DNA from: Acidimicrobiia bacterium
GTDB taxonomy: Bacteria > Actinomycetota > Acidimicrobiia > Spongiisociales > UBA11373
Assembly (NCBI GenBank): GCA_016215655.1
Contig: JACRIT010000069.1
Span: 1 to 40,680 of the forward strand
DNA length: 40,680 nt
Direction of reading: 5' to 3'
A program made the position numbers and the translations under genes. Positions within the stretch are counted from its first letter, which is position 1. The number at the start of each line of letters is the position of its first letter. The notes below the pieces were generated by a model. It was given only the letters and a program-made list of their open reading frames with translations. It did no database searches and was not told the DNA's origin. Shown here piece after piece: positions 8,245 to 16,393 of the stretch.

Positions 8245-8661
8245 GTGTACCTGGCCCCCGAGCTCGTCGCCGAAATCCTCACCCATGTGACCGCGCTGTC
8301 GCCGATGGAGGGGTGCGGCCTGCTGGCGATGGATGGAGGTGACGTGGTACGCCGGGTGTATTGCCTCGACAACGTCGCCGATTCACCGGTGCGATTCACG
8401 GTGGATCCCGACGGGCACTTCGCCGCCCTGGGCGACGCCGAAGCGAACGGCTGGCGGATCGGCGGCGTGTTCCACTCCCATCCGCGCTCCGCGGCGGTGC
8501 CATCGCGCACCGACATCGCCGGTGCTCTCGATCCGGAGTGGGTGCACCTCATCATCGGCCTGACCGATGCCACCCCGGAGATACGAGCGTGGTGGATCCG
8601 CCGGGGTCAACCCGCGGAGGTGCCGGTGACGGTGGGCGAGGAGCGTCTGCAGTGCCGCTGA
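8245..8661 (+). CDS. JAMM/MPN zinc metalloprotease (Mec-like)
   Basis: A 138-residue protein with a complete JAMM site: the Glu in SPMEGCGLL, then HSHP and the PSRTD ending, giving the full HxH-x7-S-x2-D spacing. Bacterial stand-alone JAMM proteins such as mycobacterial Mec release cysteine or free C-termini from ubiquitin-like sulfur carriers (CysO/ThiS/MoaD). The next gene is an E1-like activating enzyme with a rhodanese domain, and its start lies inside this gene, which supports that role. No sulfur-carrier gene is visible in the window, so the partner must be encoded elsewhere. The start is GTG. Confidence 0.9.
   Translation: MYLAPELVAEILTHVTALSPMEGCGLLAMDGGDVVRRVYCLDNVADSPVRFTVDPDGHFAALGDAEANGWRIGGVFHSHPRSAAVPSRTDIAGALDPEWVHLIIGLTDATPEIRAWWIRRGQPAEVPVTVGEERLQCR
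8638..8643 (+). promoter_or_regulatory. Ribosome binding site deciding the moeB-like start
   Basis: GAGGAG lies inside the JAMM coding region, eight bases before GTG 8652. It supports that GTG, rather than GTG 8676, as the start of the rhodanese-MoeB protein. Confidence 0.6.
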
Positions 8662-9800
8662 GCTACCACGATCTCGTGGCCCAAGCCAAGCGGGAGATCC
8701 GCGAGGTCTCGGTCGACGATCTCGCCTCCCGTACCGCCGACCCGCCGCTCATCGTGGATGTCCGCGAACCCCAGGAGTTCGCCACCGGCACGATCGCCGG
8801 GGCGGTGCTCATCCCGCGCGGGGTGCTGGCCGGCACGATCGTCCGCGTCGCCCCGGATCCGGCCACCGAGATCGTGTTGCTGTGCTCCCACGGCAACCGC
8901 TCGGCGCTCGCTGCCAAGGAGCTGCAGGATCTCGGCTACCGCGCCGTCGCCTCGCTGGCCGGCGGATTCACCGCCTGGAGGGCCTCGGGCCGGGAAGGGG
9001 TGCTTCCCGGCGACGAGGCAGCGGCGCGCTACGCCCGTCACCTGGTCCTCCCCGGCGTCGGTGCCGCCGGGCAGCGCCGGCTCGGTGCCGCCCGGGTGCT
9101 CGTCGTCGGCGCCGGTGGCCTTGGCTCACCGGTGGCGCTCTACCTCGCCGCCGCCGGAGTCGGCACCATCGGAATCGTCGACGACGACGTCGTGGACCTC
9201 TCGAACCTGCAGCGCCAGGTGCTCCACACCACGGCTGCGGTGGGCACGCCCAAGGTGGCATCGGCGGCACGAACGCTGGCAGCGCTCAATCCCGAGGTGG
9301 AGGTCGTCACCCACCCGCAGCATCTCGAAGCAGCCACGGTCATCGCCACGCTGATGGGCTACGACCTCGTCGTCGATGGCTCCGACAACTTCCCCACCCG
9401 CTACCTGATCAACGATGCTGCCCTTCGGCTGCGGATTCCCGTGGTGCACGGCTCGCTCTTCCGCTGGGAGGGACAGTGCACCGTGATCGATCCGTATCGC
9501 GGCCCGTGCTACCGCTGCCTGTTTCCGCTTCCACCGCCACCCGATCTCGCCCCGGACTGCGCCGAGGCCGGAGTCTTCGGTGCGGTGGCGGGAGTGGTGG
9601 GCTCCATCATGGCCGTTGAGGTCGCCAAACTGATCCTCGGCATCGGCGAACCCCTGATCGGCCGGCTCATGGTGTTCGACGGGCTCTCGGGACGGGTCGA
9701 TGACCTCCTGGTGCGACGCGATCCGGCGTGCCCGGCATGCGGCGATGAGGACCGGCCGCCGATCCTCGTCGACTACGACGCCTCGTGTCGGGCCAGGTGA
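8652..9800 (+). CDS. Rhodanese-MoeB/ThiF fusion, E1-like sulfur-carrier activating enzyme
   Basis: A 382-residue protein. Residues about 15-115 form a rhodanese domain (IVDVREPQEF; active-loop Cys in LLCSHGNRS). Residues about 125-375 form a ThiF/MoeB adenylyltransferase with VVGAGGLGSP, DDDVVDLSNLQRQ, VVDGSDNFPTRYLIND and zinc CxxC pairs (CYRC and CPAC). MoeBR-type enzymes adenylate the C-terminal glycine of ThiS/MoaD-like proteins, and their rhodanese passes on sulfur. In actinobacterial MoeZ the rhodanese is C-terminal; here it is N-terminal. The gene overlaps the JAMM gene by 10 bp and ends two bases before the convergent sugar dehydrogenase gene. With the JAMM partner it suggests a CysO-type cysteine route, or molybdopterin/thiamine sulfur supply. 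Confidence 0.93.
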   Translation: MPLSYHDLVAQAKREIREVSVDDLASRTADPPLIVDVREPQEFATGTIAGAVLIPRGVLAGTIVRVAPDPATEIVLLCSHGNRSALAAKELQDLGYRAVASLAGGFTAWRASGREGVLPGDEAAARYARHLVLPGVGAAGQRRLGAARVLVVGAGGLGSPVALYLAAAGVGTIGIVDDDVVDLSNLQRQVLHTTAAVGTPKVASAARTLAALNPEVEVVTHPQHLEAATVIATLMGYDLVVDGSDNFPTRYLINDAALRLRIPVVHGSLFRWEGQCTVIDPYRGPCYRCLFPLPPPPDLAPDCAEAGVFGAVAGVVGSIMAVEVAKLILGIGEPLIGRLMVFDGLSGRVDDLLVRRDPACPACGDEDRPPILVDYDASCRAR

Positions 9801-9802
9801 GC

Positions 9803-11020
9803 TCAGGGGGCGGCGACGATGCGGTAGACGGCGGTTCCCCTGGTGAGGTAGATCTCGCCATCGAGATCCACGCCGAATGAGGTGAGGCTCCCGCCGGTCT
9901 CGACGAGGGTGGCGGACTCGGTCACCGTCCCGGAGGCATCCACCCGCAGGGCCATCACGCCTCCGGAGCAGTAGTCGGAGTAGAGGTACGTGCCGAAGAG
10001 GTCGGGGATCTCCGAGCCGCGGTACACGTAGCCTCCCGTCACCGAGCACCGCCCTTCGTGGGGATACTCGAAGATGGGAGGGGTGAAGGACGGGTCGGCG
10101 CATTGCTCCGCGGTCCCGCTGTAGCAGTGGCTGGCCTCGAGGACGTTCCATCCGAGGTTGACGCCGCCATCGGCGACCCCGATGCGGTCGATCTCCTCCC
10201 ACTCGTTCTGGCCGACATCGCCGATCCAGAGATCGTCGCCGTCGAAGGAGAACCGCCAGGGATTGCGCAACCCGATCGCCCACACCTCCGGCGCGCCGGC
10301 GAGGCCGTCGGCGAACGGGTTGTCGGAGGGGATGGCGTAGGGGGTGGCCGAATCCACGTCGAGGCGAAGGATGGCGCCGAGGAGGGTGTGGGGATTCTGA
10401 CCATTCGCAAACGGGTCGCCACCACCACCGCCATCACCCAGTGCGACGTAGAGGTATCCGTCGGGGCCGAAGGCGATCATTCCGCCGTTGTGGTTCGGAG
10501 CCGGTTGGACGAGATCGAGGATGGTCTGGACAGGCTCGGGATCGGCCACCGCCGCTCCGATGGGGAAGGCGTACTCGGCCACGATCGAGTTGCCTTCGTT
10601 GTCCGAGTAGTGGACGAACATGCGCTCCGGATCCGAAGGATGGAAGGCAAGCCCGAGCAGACCCTGCTCCCCGCCGAAGCTGCTCAAGCTGTCGATGTCG
10701 AGAACCAGACTCCGGGTGTCGCCGAGCAGTGCCCACACCTTGCCGGACTGGTCGACGACGTAGAGCCGGTCGTCGCCCGCACGCCCGGTGACGAAGATCG
10801 GCTGGTCGAACCCGTCGGCCACCAGCGTCACCGCGATGTCGACCTCGCCGAGATCGGGCGGCGGGGGCATCGTGGTGGTCGTCGTGGTCGTGGTCGTCGT
10901 GGTCGTGGTGGTCGTCGTGGTCGTGGTGGTCGTCGTGGTCACCGCCTGGGTCGTGCTCGACCGGGTCGTGGGAGAGCACGCGGTCAGGACGAGGAGCAGA
11001 AGCATGAAGCGGCGCTTCAT
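9803..11020 (-). CDS. PQQ-type glucose/sorbosone dehydrogenase-like lipoprotein
   Basis: A 405-residue exported lipoprotein. The signal peptide ends in the lipobox LVLTAC. A linker of 23 consecutive threonines follows, then a beta-propeller of the glucose/sorbosone dehydrogenase family (DQPIFVTGRAGDDRLYVVDQ, GLLGLAFHP, NHNGGMIAFGPDGYLYVALGDGGGGGDPF, GLRNPWRFSFDG, IGDVGQNEWEEID). Family members oxidise aldose sugars at the cell surface using PQQ, and the His of NHNGG is the usual catalytic residue. The threonine run is probably a glycosylated or extended cell-wall spacer, as in other actinobacterial surface proteins. The gene is a single unit. Confidence 0.9.
   Translation of the reverse strand: MKRRFMLLLLVLTACSPTTRSSTTQAVTTTTTTTTTTTTTTTTTTTTTTTMPPPPDLGEVDIAVTLVADGFDQPIFVTGRAGDDRLYVVDQSGKVWALLGDTRSLVLDIDSLSSFGGEQGLLGLAFHPSDPERMFVHYSDNEGNSIVAEYAFPIGAAVADPEPVQTILDLVQPAPNHNGGMIAFGPDGYLYVALGDGGGGGDPFANGQNPHTLLGAILRLDVDSATPYAIPSDNPFADGLAGAPEVWAIGLRNPWRFSFDGDDLWIGDVGQNEWEEIDRIGVADGGVNLGWNVLEASHCYSGTAEQCADPSFTPPIFEYPHEGRCSVTGGYVYRGSEIPDLFGTYLYSDYCSGGVMALRVDASGTVTESATLVETGGSLTSFGVDLDGEIYLTRGTAVYRIVAAP
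10871..10939 (-). repeat. Poly-threonine codon repeat
   Basis: Twenty-three threonine codons in a row, an irregular mix of ACC and ACG, encode the linker of the sugar dehydrogenase lipoprotein. The mixed codons argue for selection on the peptide rather than simple triplet slippage. Confidence 0.9.
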
Positions 11021-11071
11021 GCGAACAGGGTAAATGTGAAGTGACGGCCTCCTGCTACTTGCGACCTGCCG

Positions 11072-12334
11072 TCACACCGCCTCGAGCGCCCGCCGAATGT
11101 CGGCGATCAGGTCGTTCGGGTGCTCCACGCCGATGGAGAGCCGCACCAATCCCTCGGTGATGCCCTTGGCGGCATTCGCCTCGGGCCCGGCTTCGCAATG
11201 GGTCATCGATGCCGGGTGCTCGGCGAGCGAGTCGACCGAGCCGAGGCTCACCGCCAGCTTGAAGAGGCGCAGGGCATCGAGGAATCGAAAGGCCTCGGGT
11301 CTGCCGCCGGCGATCTCGAAGGAGATCATCCCGCCCGCTCCGAGGCACTGCCGCTGGAAGAGGTCGAACTGCGAGTTGCCGGCGGCGAGGTGTCCGAGGT
11401 AGTTCACCGACTTCACCTTGGGGTGATCACGGAGGAAGTCCGCCACCTTGCGGGCGTTCTCGGCCTGGCGTTCCATCCGCAGACCCAGGGTGGCAAGGCT
11501 GCGCATCAGCAGCCACGCGGTGAACGGGTTCGTCATGTTCCCCACGAAGGTCCGCATCGCCCGAATCGGGTCGATCATGGCGTGGGAACCGAGGGCGGCG
11601 CCGGCGATGAGGTCGCCGTGGCCGCCCAGGTACTTCGTGGCGGAGTACACCACGATGTCGGCCCCGTGCTCCAGGGGATGCTGGAACAGCGGACCCAGGA
11701 ACGTGTTGTCGACGGCGAGCGGCACCTTGCGTTCCGGGGAGGAGAACCGCGCGGCGAGTCCTGCGCACATCTGTAGGTCGATGAGGTCATTGGTCGGGTT
11801 TGCCGGTGTCTCGACATAGACCATCCCCAATCGAAGCCCGGTGGCGGCGATCCGGTCCGCGATCACCTCGGCGTCGTCGTGGACGTCGAACCGGATGCAT
11901 CCGATTCCGTATTGGGGCAGGACCGTTTCGATGAAGTGGTGGGTGCCGCCGTAGATGGGTGATGACGCCGCCACCACGTCGCCGGGGCGGAGATGCGACC
12001 ACAGGGTGGTGGTGATCGCCGCCATCCCGCTCGAAAACAGCGCGGCAGTGTCGGCCCGATCCCACAGTGCGAGACGGTCCTCGGCCATCTCCATACCGGG
12101 GTTGTTGAGCCGGGAGTAGATGAGATCGGGATGCTCGTCGGGCAGGGGCTCGGCCAGCCCGTAGGCGATCTCGAAGCAGTGCGCCCCCACCGCCGCCGAG
12201 GGAAAGACGAAGGTGGAGGTCTGGAAGATCGGCGGTGAGGCTGCCCCCTCGGACCACTCCGGACGGAAGCCGTAGGTCATCATCAGGCTCTCGGGCTGCA
12301 TCTCCGCCGGATCGATGTCGCTCCACTTCGCCAT
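11072..12334 (-). CDS. Cystathionine gamma-synthase/lyase family PLP enzyme
   Basis: A 420-residue PLP enzyme of the Cys/Met metabolism family. It has SPPIFQTSTFVFPSA, the SRLNNPGMEMAEDRLA cofactor-pocket region, SSGMAAITTTL, VYVETPANPTNDLIDL, the PLP-binding Asp in VDNTFLGP and the Schiff-base lysine in YSATKYLGGHGDLIAG. It resembles the distinct subgroup annotated as cystathionine gamma-synthase family protein, whose exact reaction (cystathionine synthesis or cleavage, or methionine gamma-lysis) is not settled by motifs. The ATG start follows a GGAG motif. The upstream leader holds a small hairpin and heptad repeat element B. Confidence 0.88.
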   Translation of the reverse strand: MAKWSDIDPAEMQPESLMMTYGFRPEWSEGAASPPIFQTSTFVFPSAAVGAHCFEIAYGLAEPLPDEHPDLIYSRLNNPGMEMAEDRLALWDRADTAALFSSGMAAITTTLWSHLRPGDVVAASSPIYGGTHHFIETVLPQYGIGCIRFDVHDDAEVIADRIAATGLRLGMVYVETPANPTNDLIDLQMCAGLAARFSSPERKVPLAVDNTFLGPLFQHPLEHGADIVVYSATKYLGGHGDLIAGAALGSHAMIDPIRAMRTFVGNMTNPFTAWLLMRSLATLGLRMERQAENARKVADFLRDHPKVKSVNYLGHLAAGNSQFDLFQRQCLGAGGMISFEIAGGRPEAFRFLDALRLFKLAVSLGSVDSLAEHPASMTHCEAGPEANAAKGITEGLVRLSIGVEHPNDLIADIRRALEAV

Positions 12335-12365
12335 GGTGTCCTCCGGCCCGTGGCGGCGCGACTGC

Positions 12366-12386
12366 AGCCTGCGTCGTCAGCAGGCT
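12366..12386 (-). other. Hairpin in the leader of the PLP enzyme gene
   Basis: A perfect 7-bp stem (12366-12372 with 12380-12386) encloses a 7-base loop, about 30 bases before the start codon. It could be an RNA regulatory hairpin, but I cannot recognise a known riboswitch core around it. Confidence 0.45.
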
Positions 12387-12416
12387 ACCGCCGTGCGTCG
12401 AGCCGGGTGTCGAGGT

Positions 12417-12535
12417 CGCAATACGCAACTCGCAATTCGCGCAGAGCGGGTGCCGGGTACCGGATGCGCGATGCCGCAATGCGCTCAGATCGGGCGTCGG
12501 GCGTCGGGCGTCGGATAACGGGTAACGGGTAACGG
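12417..12535. repeat. Heptad repeat element B (17 units)
   Basis: Seventeen consecutive in-phase 7-bp words. They begin cgcaata, cgcaact, cgcaatt, pass through agcgggt, gccgggt, accggat, then gcgtcgg three times, and finish ataacgg, gtaacgg, gtaacgg. It fills the gap between the FAD oxidoreductase stop and the PLP enzyme leader on the minus strand. It shares blocks (gcaattcg, ggtaccggatgc, gcaatgcgctcag) with the reverse complement of element D. Confidence 0.8.
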
Positions 12536-12540
12536 GGCAC

Positions 12541-13659
12541 CTACGCCCTCAGCCGGGCGATCCCCACCGCCTCCGCGGTCACTCCCGCCGCCACCAGGTC
12601 CGCGGGCGGGGCACCTCCGAGGATCATCGCCGCGGCGAAGCGGCCCATCGCCGGTGAGGTCTTGATCCCGAAGCCGCCCTGTCCGGCGATCCAGTAGAGC
12701 CCGCCGCACTCCGGATCCCACCCATTGACCGGACGCTGATCCACGACGAACGACCGCAGGCCCGCCCACGCCCGCACCACCGACCGGATCTTCAGGGTGG
12801 TGACGGACTGGACGCGGTCGATGCCGATGGCGACATCGATCTCCTCGTGACGCACATCGTGTGGCTCCACCGGGGTCTCATCGCACGGCGAGGCGAGGAG
12901 GTGAATGCCCTCGGGTCGGAAGTAGAACTGCTCGGCGACATCGATCACCATCGGCCACGGCAAAGGGCCGCCGTCGGTGCCGGGGGAGAAGGTGAACGCG
13001 GTGCGTCGCTTGGGCACGAGCCCGATCGGGGCGGCACCGGCCATTCGTCCGATCACGTCGCACCATGCTCCGGCAGCGTTCACCACCACATCGAAGTGCT
13101 CCGTGCGATCACCGGCCGTCACCTGCCAACCGCCGTGGTCGGCGGCGATCCGGCTGACTCCGGCGGAGGTGACCACCCTGCTGCCCCGGACGCGGATGCC
13201 GCGCAGGAACCCGAGATGGAGGGCGGCGACGTCGATGTCACGCGCCTCGGGCTCGATGATGCCTCCGGCGACGACGTCGGAGTCGAGCACCGGGCAGCGT
13301 GCCACCGCCTCGTCGGCGGACACGCCGTGGACCGCGGGGACCATCGCCGAGTAGTCGGCCAGAGCCACCGCCAGCTCGGTCCGTTGGGCGTGGGTGCCCA
13401 CGAACATGACGGGCCGTGGCCGCACGAGCGGGTCGTCGGTGAAGTCCGGCGGGGGATGCTCGAAGAAGTCCCGTCCCGCCATGGCGAGTCGCCGCACCAC
13501 GGGGTCGCCGTAACACTCGGTGAAGAGCGCCGCCGATCTCCCGGTGGAGTGGTACCCGCAGGTCGACTCCCGCTCGTAGAGCGTGACCTCTGTTCCGGCA
13601 GCGAGTTCGTACGCCGCCGAAGTCCCGGCGATCCCGCCCCCGACGACGGCGATGCGCAT
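12541..13659 (-). CDS. FAD-dependent oxidoreductase (DAO family)
   Basis: A 372-residue flavoenzyme of the D-amino-acid oxidase/glycine oxidase fold. It has the N-terminal dinucleotide motif AVVGGGIAGTSAAYELA, YERESTCGYHSTGRSAALF, VVNAAGAWCD near the middle and a C-terminal GLYWIAGQGGFGIKTSPAMG. Family members oxidise amino or imino acids, or 2-hydroxyacids; the substrate is not evident. Its ATG overlaps the xdhL stop (ATGA), so it is the last gene of the xdhM-S-L operon. This suggests it works on the same compounds or uses the same electron acceptor. An upstream in-frame extension is rejected because it reads through heptad element C and the antisense of xdhL. Confidence 0.88.
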   Translation of the reverse strand: MRIAVVGGGIAGTSAAYELAAGTEVTLYERESTCGYHSTGRSAALFTECYGDPVVRRLAMAGRDFFEHPPPDFTDDPLVRPRPVMFVGTHAQRTELAVALADYSAMVPAVHGVSADEAVARCPVLDSDVVAGGIIEPEARDIDVAALHLGFLRGIRVRGSRVVTSAGVSRIAADHGGWQVTAGDRTEHFDVVVNAAGAWCDVIGRMAGAAPIGLVPKRRTAFTFSPGTDGGPLPWPMVIDVAEQFYFRPEGIHLLASPCDETPVEPHDVRHEEIDVAIGIDRVQSVTTLKIRSVVRAWAGLRSFVVDQRPVNGWDPECGGLYWIAGQGGFGIKTSPAMGRFAAAMILGGAPPADLVAAGVTAEAVGIARLRA

Positions 13660-15935
13660 CACGAGCGTGGCCGCGGGCTCTTCGCTTGCTGGTGACTGGT
13701 GACTGGCGACTCGGGACTTCCGAACGCGATGTCCTGCGGCCGCACCGGCACGCGGTTGATCGGTGCTCCCGTGGCATCGCGGATGGCCGCCGCCACCGCC
13801 GCCGTCGAGGAGATCGTCGGCGGCTCCCCGACACCCTTGGCCCCGAACGGACCCCAATGATCGGGTTGCTCGACGAGGATCGCTTCGACCTGGGGGGCAT
13901 CGAGGAACGTGGGAAGGAGGTAGTCGGTGAACGAGGCGTTCTTCATCACCCCGCCCTCGAGGACGATCTCCTCCATCACGGCGAGTCCGACGCCCTGCAT
14001 GATCCCGCCCTCGATCTGGCCGAGGATGGACAACGGGTTGAGGGCGCGACCGACGTCCTGGGCGGTGTCGAGGCGCACGACGCGGACCAGGCCGAGTTCC
14101 GGGTCGACGTCGACCACGGCTCGATGTGCCGCCACCACGAACCCGGCGTGGACGTCACCCCGACCGAAGGCGTCCGGCTTGGCCGTGGGTGGGTGTCGGA
14201 ACCGTTCGAGGTGCTCGATCGGGCCGTCGCCGAGAAGACCGGCGAGGGGCGCCACCAGGCGGCCACCGCGCCACACGCCGGCATCGTCGAGGTGATCGCC
14301 ACCGCCACGCCGGAGAGCCTCCTCCCGCACCGCGGTGGCGGCACGCAGTGCCGCTCCACCGGTCATCTGGGTCTGGCGTGATGCCGAGGTCGATCCGGCA
14401 GATCCGATCTTCGAGGTGTCGGCGAATACCACCGTGACGCGCTGCAGACCACTGGCGGACCGACCGATCTGCTCGAGCACTGTGACCATTCCCTGACCGT
14501 TCTCGCAGGCGGCGGTGTGGAGTTCGAGCCCGTCGGCTGTGAGCACGCCGCGCACCTCGGAGAAGTCGTCGAACGACTCGCTGAAGGCGAGGTTCTTGAT
14601 GCCGACGGCAAAGCCGATGCCGCGGCGCACCGCGCCCGGCGGCGTGGTGAGGCCGGTGCCGCCGGGCAGGCTTCGGGGATCGTCCGCCGTCTCCGGGTCG
14701 GGCAGGGGCATCGCGGCCACGGACTCGATCACCTCGCGCGTCGGCAGGCTGCCCACGATGACTTGGTTCGTGGTGGGGATCCGGTCGCCGGTGCCCAGGG
14801 CGTTGCGCAGCCGCAGCGCCACCGGATCCATGCCGAGGGCGGCAGCGAGCCGATCCATCTGCGCCTCGTAGGCGAAGCAGGGCTGCGGGGCGCCGAATCC
14901 GCGCATGGCCCCGGCGGTGGGATTGTTGGTGCGTGCCGAGGCCCCGGTGATGTGCACCGACTTTGCCCGGTAGGGTCCGACGGCGAAGTAGCAGCCGTTG
15001 GCGAGCACCGCCGAACTCGTCGAGGCATAGGCGCCACCATCGAAGACGAGGTCTGCCTCGACGCGGACCAGCGTCCCGTCGCGATCGGCCTCGTGGCGAT
15101 ACCGCATTCGCGCCGGGTGGCGGTGGACGTGGCCCACGAACGATTCCGCCCGGTCGTAGACCATCTTCACCGGACGCCCGGTGCGGAGGGCGAGGAGGCA
15201 GAGGTGGATCTGCAGGCTGATGTCCTCCCGCGATCCGAAGGCCCCGCCGACGCCGGCGTTGTGCAGCCGGATCTGGTCGGGGGGGAGCCCGAGCGCGGCC
15301 ACGACCTGCTCGTGGTCGGCATGCAGCCATTGCGTGGCGATGTGAAGGTCCACGCCACCCATGCCATCGGGGATGGCGAGACCGGACTCGGTGCCGAGGG
15401 GCGCCTGATCCTGCATCCCCACCTCGTATTCCCCGGTGACGACGATCTCGCCGTGGGCGTCGGGATCGCCATTGCGGATCTCGATCGTGCGAAACGTCGA
15501 GCCGAGGCGCACGGCCTCGGCAGGATCGACGAGCGGAGCGAGCACTTCGTACTCGATCCGAACGGCGTCGGCGGCGCGGCGCGCGGTCTCATGGTCCTCG
15601 GCGGCCACGATCGCCACCGGCTGGCCCCAGTAGCGGGTCTCACCGAACGCAAGCACGGGCTGATCGGGGCGCTCCAGGCCGAAGTGGCCGCTTCCGGGGA
15701 CGTCGTCCTGGGTGAGCACCGTTCGCACCCCCGAGATGGCGAGCGCCGGGGCGGCATCGATGGCGACGATGCGGGCCCGGGGATGCGGGCTGCGCACGGT
15801 CGCCCCCCACAGCATCCCCTCGGCCTCGAGGTCCGAGGAGAAGGCGAACTCGCCTTTGATCTTGGGGATCCCATCGGGGCGGAGCAGCGAGGTTCCGACT
15901 CCTCCGACGATCCCGGGACGCACCAGGGTCGTCAT
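13659..15935 (-). CDS. Xanthine dehydrogenase family, molybdenum-binding large subunit
   Basis: A 758-residue subunit that holds the molybdopterin cofactor and active site of a xanthine dehydrogenase/CO dehydrogenase-type hydroxylase. Visible motifs are GVGGAFGSRED and GAMRGFGAPQPCFAYEAQ (molybdopterin binding), QMTGGAALRAATAV, and GAKGVGEPP with the catalytic glutamate. The ATG at 15935 overlaps the small-subunit stop (ATGA). In this purine-rich neighbourhood oxidation of hypoxanthine/xanthine to urate is the likely job, but motifs alone do not exclude aldehydes or other N-heterocycles. The last 20 or so codons are read through heptad element C, giving a non-family tail with SPVTSHQQ. Confidence 0.9.
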   Translation of the reverse strand: MTTLVRPGIVGGVGTSLLRPDGIPKIKGEFAFSSDLEAEGMLWGATVRSPHPRARIVAIDAAPALAISGVRTVLTQDDVPGSGHFGLERPDQPVLAFGETRYWGQPVAIVAAEDHETARRAADAVRIEYEVLAPLVDPAEAVRLGSTFRTIEIRNGDPDAHGEIVVTGEYEVGMQDQAPLGTESGLAIPDGMGGVDLHIATQWLHADHEQVVAALGLPPDQIRLHNAGVGGAFGSREDISLQIHLCLLALRTGRPVKMVYDRAESFVGHVHRHPARMRYRHEADRDGTLVRVEADLVFDGGAYASTSSAVLANGCYFAVGPYRAKSVHITGASARTNNPTAGAMRGFGAPQPCFAYEAQMDRLAAALGMDPVALRLRNALGTGDRIPTTNQVIVGSLPTREVIESVAAMPLPDPETADDPRSLPGGTGLTTPPGAVRRGIGFAVGIKNLAFSESFDDFSEVRGVLTADGLELHTAACENGQGMVTVLEQIGRSASGLQRVTVVFADTSKIGSAGSTSASRQTQMTGGAALRAATAVREEALRRGGGDHLDDAGVWRGGRLVAPLAGLLGDGPIEHLERFRHPPTAKPDAFGRGDVHAGFVVAAHRAVVDVDPELGLVRVVRLDTAQDVGRALNPLSILGQIEGGIMQGVGLAVMEEIVLEGGVMKNASFTDYLLPTFLDAPQVEAILVEQPDHWGPFGAKGVGEPPTISSTAAVAAAIRDATGAPINRVPVRPQDIAFGSPESPVTSHQQAKSPRPRS
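13685..13719. repeat. Heptad repeat element C (5 units, inside xdhL 3' end)
   Basis: Five 7-bp words: cttgctg, gtgactg, gtgactg, gcgactc, gggactt. They share words with element A. The element lies within the coding sequence just before the xdhL stop and extends the protein. Confidence 0.75.
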
Positions 15936-16393
15936 GACGCCTCGGTGCCGGCGACGGCGGTGAGCGCTCGCACGATGGCGCCGTAGCCGGTGCAGCGACA
16001 GATGTTGCCGGCCAGGGCCTCGCGGATCTCCCCCTCGGTGGGGTGGGGGTTCGCCTCGAACAGGTGGGTGGCGGCGACGACGATGCCGGGGGTGCAGAAC
16101 CCGCACTGCACGCCGCCGGCGCCGACCATCGCCTCCTGGATGGCGTTCAACGTTCCGTGGTCGTCGATCCCCTCGATGGTGCGCACCTCGGATCCGTCCG
16201 CGTCGGCCGCCATCACCAGGCACGAGCACACCAGCTCGCCGTCGAGGATGACCGAGCAGGAACCGCACTCGCCCTGCTCGCACGCGTTCTTCGATCCGGG
16301 GAGTCCGAGTCGATCGCGCAGCGTGGTGAGGAGGCTCTCCGGCCCTGCCGGGTCCGCGGTGCGGGCGACGCCGTTCACGGTGATGCGGATCAC
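15932..16393 (-). CDS. Xanthine dehydrogenase family, 2Fe-2S small subunit
   Basis: A 153-residue electron-transfer subunit with two 2Fe-2S sites. The plant-ferredoxin type set is CEQGECGSC plus the later Cys in ELVCSC, and the second set is CGFCTPG with CRCTGYG. Length and motifs match CoxS/XdhS/XdhC-type small subunits. The GTG start overlaps the stop of the FAD subunit gene (GTGA), and its own TGA overlaps the large-subunit ATG. The three subunits are therefore likely made in fixed ratio from one transcript. Confidence 0.93.
   Translation of the reverse strand: MIRITVNGVARTADPAGPESLLTTLRDRLGLPGSKNACEQGECGSCSVILDGELVCSCLVMAADADGSEVRTIEGIDDHGTLNAIQEAMVGAGGVQCGFCTPGIVVAATHLFEANPHPTEGEIREALAGNICRCTGYGAIVRALTAVAGTEAS

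Noticed and set aside
12417-12535. CRISPR array or SAM-type riboswitch before the PLP sulfur enzyme gene
   Set aside because: Units are 7 bp without spacers. I cannot find the conserved core or pseudoknot of any SAM riboswitch in the leader.
13660-13857. Longer FAD oxidoreductase reading frame starting at 13857
   Set aside because: The extra residues are read antisense to xdhL and through heptad element C; the Rossmann motif starts right after ATG 13659.
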